From positions 1-26,191 of the forward strand of contig JBDTMT010000008.1 in NCBI GenBank assembly GCA_039934135.1: a stretch of DNA of 26,191 nucleotides. Reading direction: 5' to 3'. Source of the DNA: JBDTMT01 sp039934135 (GTDB taxonomy: Bacteria > Desulfobacterota > Binatia > HRBIN30 > CADEER01). Made by a program: the position numbers and the translations under genes. Positions 22,895-26,191 of the stretch are shown piece after piece (position 1 is the stretch's first letter; the number at the start of each line of letters is the position of its first letter). The notes under the pieces are model-generated. The model had not been told where the DNA came from and did no database searches. It worked only from the letters and a program-made list of their open reading frames with translations.

Positions 22895-23641
22895 CTACGA
22901 GCGCAGGCGGATGGTCGTGCCGCAGATGGTCACCGCGTCACCGCTCGTCGCCAGGCCGCGCTGCTGCGCGGCTCCCAAAGCCCGTGCGGCATCGACTCCG
23001 GCGACGTCGATCGCCACCAGGCCGTCGCCGCCCGACGGGGCGCCGCCGAGGAAGCGCAGCGTGCCGCGCCGCAGGTCGATCTCGATGGCGCCGTTCCGTG
23101 CGACGGTCGGGCGATCGAGCAGCATCGCCCAGCGCGCCGCGGTGGCGGTGGGATCGGCGCAGGCCATGTCGACCGCGGTGATCTCGCGCCGGACGGCCGA
23201 CGTTGCGGCGTCCTGCCAGGTCGGACCGGCCCAGCGCCAGGCGCTCGATGGCGTCGGCGTATCGACCGACAGCAACGGCCCGCCGAGATCACGCGGGTGG
23301 AAATGCGTGCCGCGGATGTCGTCGAGATCGGCGTGCCAGACGACGCGCAGGCCGAGCCCGGCGGCGCGCTGCCGCGCCGCCGGCGTGTCGTCGACCTGCA
23401 CCATCACCATGTAGCCACAGTCGCCGCCGCGGCGTGCCAGGTAGCGCCCGGCCGCGGTGTCGGCTTCGCGCGGCGAGACGACTTCGAGAAACGTATCGCC
23501 GAGCGGCAAGACAGCGTTGCGCAGGCCGAACACGGCGACGCCCGGGTCGTGGTACGGCTCGCGCAGGTCGAGCACCGCGCACAGGTCGTCGACCACGGTG
23601 TCGAGATCGTGCGCCGCAAAGGCGATTTGTCGCAGGCGCAT
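22895..23641 (-). CDS. Glyoxalase-like/VOC-fold protein
   Basis: A 248-residue protein with a glyoxalase-like (VOC, PF13468-type) N-terminal half: LRQIAFAAHDLDTVVDDLCAV (2-22), then FGLRNAVLPLGDTFLEVVSP (38-57), holding a possible metal pair of His11 and Glu53. A second module (GTHFHPRDLGG, then VRREITAVDMACAD) repeats the fold more loosely, so it may be an intramolecular VOC pair. Enzyme activity cannot be named. ATG 23641 is preferred because the conserved LRQIAFA strand starts at once; a GTG at 23659 is possible. Convergent with LysR, and upstream of it on the same strand lies the secreted peptidase gene, whose hairpin probably separates them. Confidence 0.75.
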   Translation of the reverse strand: MRLRQIAFAAHDLDTVVDDLCAVLDLREPYHDPGVAVFGLRNAVLPLGDTFLEVVSPREADTAAGRYLARRGGDCGYMVMVQVDDTPAARQRAAGLGLRVVWHADLDDIRGTHFHPRDLGGPLLSVDTPTPSSAWRWAGPTWQDAATSAVRREITAVDMACADPTATAARWAMLLDRPTVARNGAIEIDLRRGTLRFLGGAPSGGDGLVAIDVAGVDAARALGAAQQRGLATSGDAVTICGTTIRLRS

Positions 23642-23672
23642 GAACGCAGCGTTACCCACCGGTCACAGCCGC

Positions 23673-23708
23673 GCCCGTGTCCGGCAGTTGGAAACGCCGG
23701 GCACGGGC
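23673..23708. terminator. Hairpin after the M28 peptidase gene
   Basis: GCCCGTGTCCGGC (23673-23685) pairs with GCCGGGCACGGGC (23696-23708) with one T-G wobble, giving a 13-bp stem and a 10-base loop. It lies 13 bases past the peptidase stop on the minus strand, with no T-run. Probably ends that transcript and separates it from the glyoxalase-like gene. Confidence 0.6.
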
Positions 23709-23721
23709 GGACGGCGCGCGG

Positions 23722-24957
23722 CTAGAAGGCGTGGCAACCGGTGTTGGTCAGCGTGTTGACCAGCGTCACGGCGGCGCCGAGCACGGTGTTGACGTCGCCG
23801 CTGTCGAACGCGCCCGGACCGTCGGTGACCACCTGATCGATCTGCACCTTGAAGTTGGTGACCAAGGCCTGGTCGGCTGGGCTGAACAGGCCGAGATCGG
23901 CCGGGAAGGCGTTGCTCAGCACGCTCTGTACCGACAGCGCATCCTCGTACGTCGCCAGCGCCGGATTCGGCGGCACAAAGGTCGGTGCGATCGGCGCGTC
24001 GGCCAGCGCCACGGCGGTGCGGTAGCCGAGCTGACTCTGCTGCGCCAGCTTGTCGAAGTTGACGACGCCGTAGTCGTCGCCCGTGGTGTGGTAGCAGCCG
24101 CCGGTAGAGTCCGAGTAGAACACCGTCGGCACGCCGACGTTGACGAAGTTGGCGTAGTCGCTGCGCAGCTGGCCGAAGATGAAACTGAACGGCCGCACGT
24201 TCAGCGTCTGCGCCGCCACCGCGGCGTCGACGATGCCGCGCAGCACGCTGCCGCCGGTCTCGCTGCCGACGGCAAAGGTGTTAGTGTGCAGGGTCGGCAG
24301 CAGGTTGGCGCCGGCGATGTCGTAGTTCACGTAGCCCTTGGTCTGCGCCAGCGGCACCAGCGGATGATTGACGTAGTACAGCGAGCCGAGCAGGCCGTCC
24401 TCCTCGGCATCCCACAGCGCCAGCACCACCGAACGCTTCGGCGCCGGATGCAGCCGCCTGATGGCGTTGCCGATCGCCAACACCGCCGCCACGCCGGTGG
24501 AGTTGTCGGTGGCGCCGTTGCACACCTCGCCGCCGGGCGCGGTGCCGGTCGAGCAGTCGCCGCTGGCGTTGCTGCGCGTGTCCAGGTGGTCGTAGTGCGC
24601 GCCGACGATGATGTACTCGTTCGGCAGCTCGCTGCCGGGAATGACGGCGAAGAGGTTGGTGCCGATCTGGCCGGATTGCACGAAGTGCTGCTTGTACGCT
24701 TCGTCGCCGACGGCCATGGCATTCAGCCCGTGGCCGCGGTGCTTCAGCCTCGCGATCAGATAGCGCTGGGCGCGCTCGGACTCCGGCGTGTTGTTATCGC
24801 GCCCCATCATTTTGTTATTCGCCAGGCTCTTGGTGACGCGCTTGAGCAGCCGGGTGGCGGTGCGCGCACGCTTCTCGATCTGTGCCTGAGTCACCGCCAT
24901 GGCGGAGCCTGTGGTGGCTAAAACGAGTAGCGCAATCAGCGGCAAGTAGCGTCGCAT
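23722..24957 (-). CDS. Secreted M28-family zinc peptidase
   Basis: A 411-residue exported peptidase. Signal peptide 1-21 (cleavage after AMA). The M28 catalytic set is complete: VGAHYDHLD (His121, Asp123), NGATDNSTG (Asp151 bridging), WDAEEDG (Glu185 base, Glu186 ligand), NYDIAG (Asp213) and CYHTTGDD (His290). Paired cysteines (Cys135 and Cys146, Cys288 and the near C-terminal Cys) suit an extracellular fold. It should be an aminopeptidase-type enzyme for peptides taken up from outside. The start follows AGAGGGGG (24967-24974), the same octamer that precedes the small secreted protein at 4269. That site is also one arm of a CCCCC/GGGGG hairpin (24967-24982). The C-terminal 110 residues are an extra helical region beyond the usual core. 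Confidence 0.9.
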   Translation of the reverse strand: MRRYLPLIALLVLATTGSAMAVTQAQIEKRARTATRLLKRVTKSLANNKMMGRDNNTPESERAQRYLIARLKHRGHGLNAMAVGDEAYKQHFVQSGQIGTNLFAVIPGSELPNEYIIVGAHYDHLDTRSNASGDCSTGTAPGGEVCNGATDNSTGVAAVLAIGNAIRRLHPAPKRSVVLALWDAEEDGLLGSLYYVNHPLVPLAQTKGYVNYDIAGANLLPTLHTNTFAVGSETGGSVLRGIVDAAVAAQTLNVRPFSFIFGQLRSDYANFVNVGVPTVFYSDSTGGCYHTTGDDYGVVNFDKLAQQSQLGYRTAVALADAPIAPTFVPPNPALATYEDALSVQSVLSNAFPADLGLFSPADQALVTNFKVQIDQVVTDGPGAFDSGDVNTVLGAAVTLVNTLTNTGCHAF

Positions 24958-25020
24958 GCGTGTAGTCCCCCTCTGCAGGGGGTAGTGCGGGGGTGTCGGC
25001 GAAGTCAATCGCGGCGGGCG

Positions 25021-25220
25021 CCTATCGCTGAGGACGCTTATCGCTGATTGCTTATGGCCTATCGTTCGAACGGACGCTTTCGGCGATCGCCTGTTGCCGC
25101 TCGTTCGGGGCACCCCTGATAGTCTGTGGGTCGGATCAGACTCCGAGCGATAGGCGATCTGCGATAAGCGATCTGCGATTCCTCAGATCGATAAGCGATA
25201 GGCGATCAGCGATCAGCCAT
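25021..25220. repeat. Intergenic minisatellite-like GCGATAAG/GCGATC repeats
   Basis: From 25146 short words of the type GCGATAGGCGATCTGCGATA recur about every 10-11 bases to 25217. The stretch 25021-25060 holds the same words on the other strand (TATCGCTGA, TTATCGCTGATT, CTATCG), so the two blocks face each other around about 85 bases. It occupies most of the 306 gene-free bases between the peptidase and P450 genes. No gene is seen. Function is unknown. Confidence 0.6.
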
Positions 25221-25263
25221 CCTCCTTGGCGCCTCGACGGTTTCGCACTAAGCGGTTCAGGCC

Positions 25264-26191
25264 ATGCCGCCGCTCGACGCCATCGACCTGACCGACCTCG
25301 ACCGTTTCGCCAACGGGTTTCCGCACCAGCTGTTCACGCATCTGCGGCGCGAGCGGCCGGTGTGGTTCCATGCGCCCACCGCCCATACGCCCGGCGGGGA
25401 GGGGTTCTGGGTGCTGACGCGCCACGCCGATATCGTTGCCGCGGCCAGCGACGCGGCGGGCCTCTCGTCGCATACCGGCGGGCAGCGCGACGGCGGCGGC
25501 ACGTTGATCGAGGATCTGCCGACCGGCTTTGCCGCCGGGGTGTTGCTCAACATGATGGACGACCCGCGCCACCGTCACATCCGGCGCATTGCCGCGCCGG
25601 CGCTGTCGCCGCGCACGCTGCGCGAGCTGGAGGACGAGCTGCGCGCCCGCACTGCCGTCATTCTCGACGCGGCGCTGGCGCGCGGCCGCTGCGACTTCCT
25701 GATCGAGATTGCGGCGGAGCTGCCGCTGCAGGCGATCGCCAAACTGCTCGGCATCCCGCAGGCCGATCGCCACCAACTGTTCGGCTGGGCAAATGCGACG
25801 CTCGACTACGATGATCGCGACCTCGGCGCACAGAGCGAGAAAGCCGCCGCTGCCGGCGCCGCGATGTTCGAGTACGGCGGCCGTCTGCTGGCGGAGAAGC
25901 GGCGCGCGCTGGCCGACGACATGCTCTCCGCCGTGGCGCACGGCCAGGTGCCGGGCGCCGACGGCGCTCTCGAGCCGGTCAGCGAGCTGGAGCAGCAGAT
26001 GTTCTTCAACCTGCTCGTCTTCGCCGGCAGCGAGACGACGCGCAACTCGATCGCGCTCGGCGTGCTGGCGCTGATCGAGCATCCGCAGCAGTGGGCGCAG
26101 CTGGTCGACGACCGCGGCGCGCTGCCCGGCGCCGTCGAGGAGATGCTGCGCTGGGCCTCGTCGACGCCGTACAACCGGCGCACCGCGACGC
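25264..26191 (+). CDS. Cytochrome P450, 3' part beyond the window
   Basis: The first 309 residues of a bacterial class I P450; the gene runs off the end. Visible are the C-helix region MMDDPRHRHIRRI (97-109), the I-helix oxygen-activation motif AGSETT (254-259) and the K-helix ExxR (VEEMLR, Glu293 to Arg296). The haem-Cys loop is beyond the window. The N-terminus is soluble and short, and the I-helix and C-helix words resemble CYP124/125/142-like bacterial P450s that act on steroids or branched lipids; the subfamily cannot be settled. The ATG at 25264 has only a weak ribosome site. No ferredoxin gene lies upstream. Confidence 0.88.
   Translation, partial: MPPLDAIDLTDLDRFANGFPHQLFTHLRRERPVWFHAPTAHTPGGEGFWVLTRHADIVAAASDAAGLSSHTGGQRDGGGTLIEDLPTGFAAGVLLNMMDDPRHRHIRRIAAPALSPRTLRELEDELRARTAVILDAALARGRCDFLIEIAAELPLQAIAKLLGIPQADRHQLFGWANATLDYDDRDLGAQSEKAAAAGAAMFEYGGRLLAEKRRALADDMLSAVAHGQVPGADGALEPVSELEQQMFFNLLVFAGSETTRNSIALGVLALIEHPQQWAQLVDDRGALPGAVEEMLRWASSTPYNRRTAT

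Noticed and set aside
23677..24921. 414-codon open frame opposite the M28 peptidase
   Set aside because: Shadow of a gene whose complete zinc-ligand set is on the other strand; the translation is His/Val/Arg-rich noise.
1..26191. tRNA or rRNA genes
   Set aside because: No cloverleaf with a GTTCGANTC-type T-loop and CCA-side stem, and no rRNA-like stretch was found on either strand by eye.

Overview
The window is a GC-rich (roughly two-thirds G+C by eye), densely coded bacterial chromosome segment with no rRNA, tRNA, prophage, integrase or CRISPR array that I can see. The gene mix suggests an uncultured, deltaproteobacteria-like lineage, perhaps Candidatus Binatota/Desulfobacterota. The clues are a plant-type glutamate-cysteine ligase, a small secreted Cys-paired protein resembling DUF7450, an Asp-box propeller with a C-terminal Cys/hydrophobic/Arg tail, a P450 and GTGA/ATGA-coupled operons. 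The taxonomic guess is inference.

Layout. 1-4269: a TVP38/VTT membrane protein (-) diverges from glutamate-cysteine ligase (+), which is translationally coupled to a TMTC-like GT-C membrane protein with a C-terminal TPR. A perfect 17-bp hairpin separates that pair from the convergent small secreted protein. 4516-7872: a four-gene coupled operon encoding an ankyrin lipoprotein, a SAM hydroxide adenosyltransferase, an M50 site-2-type protease and a dCMP deaminase. 7873-9132: a gene-poor stretch with three copies of a multi-hairpin repeat and decayed sequence. 9133-12184: a coupled signalling triad (membrane histidine kinase, single-domain response regulator, receiver-kinase hybrid). 12356-13966: a secreted epoxide-hydrolase-like protein and pdxH, both (-). 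14081-14968: a probable sensor-domain remnant. 14986-17075: a coupled zinc metallopeptidase and ATP-grasp ligase pair (-). 17307-17966: a HAD-IB phosphatase. 18117-20180: a large secreted Asp-box propeller. 20503-21819: glyA, divergent from a LysR regulator. 22895-24957: a glyoxalase-like protein and a secreted M28 peptidase (-). 25264-end: a truncated cytochrome P450.

The most unusual signals are in the non-coding DNA and one gene pair. A 48-bp double-hairpin repeat occurs four times, always just past gene 3' ends and once as a head-to-head pair. A second family with three hairpins occurs three times in 7908-8851. GGGTT-type G-rich sequence lies on both sides of the metallopeptidase/ATP-grasp pair. 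That pair joins a predicted peptide-bond hydrolase to a predicted D-Ala-D-Ala-ligase-type amide ligase in one coupled unit, and its substrate is not evident. I found no clearly novel defence or mobile system.
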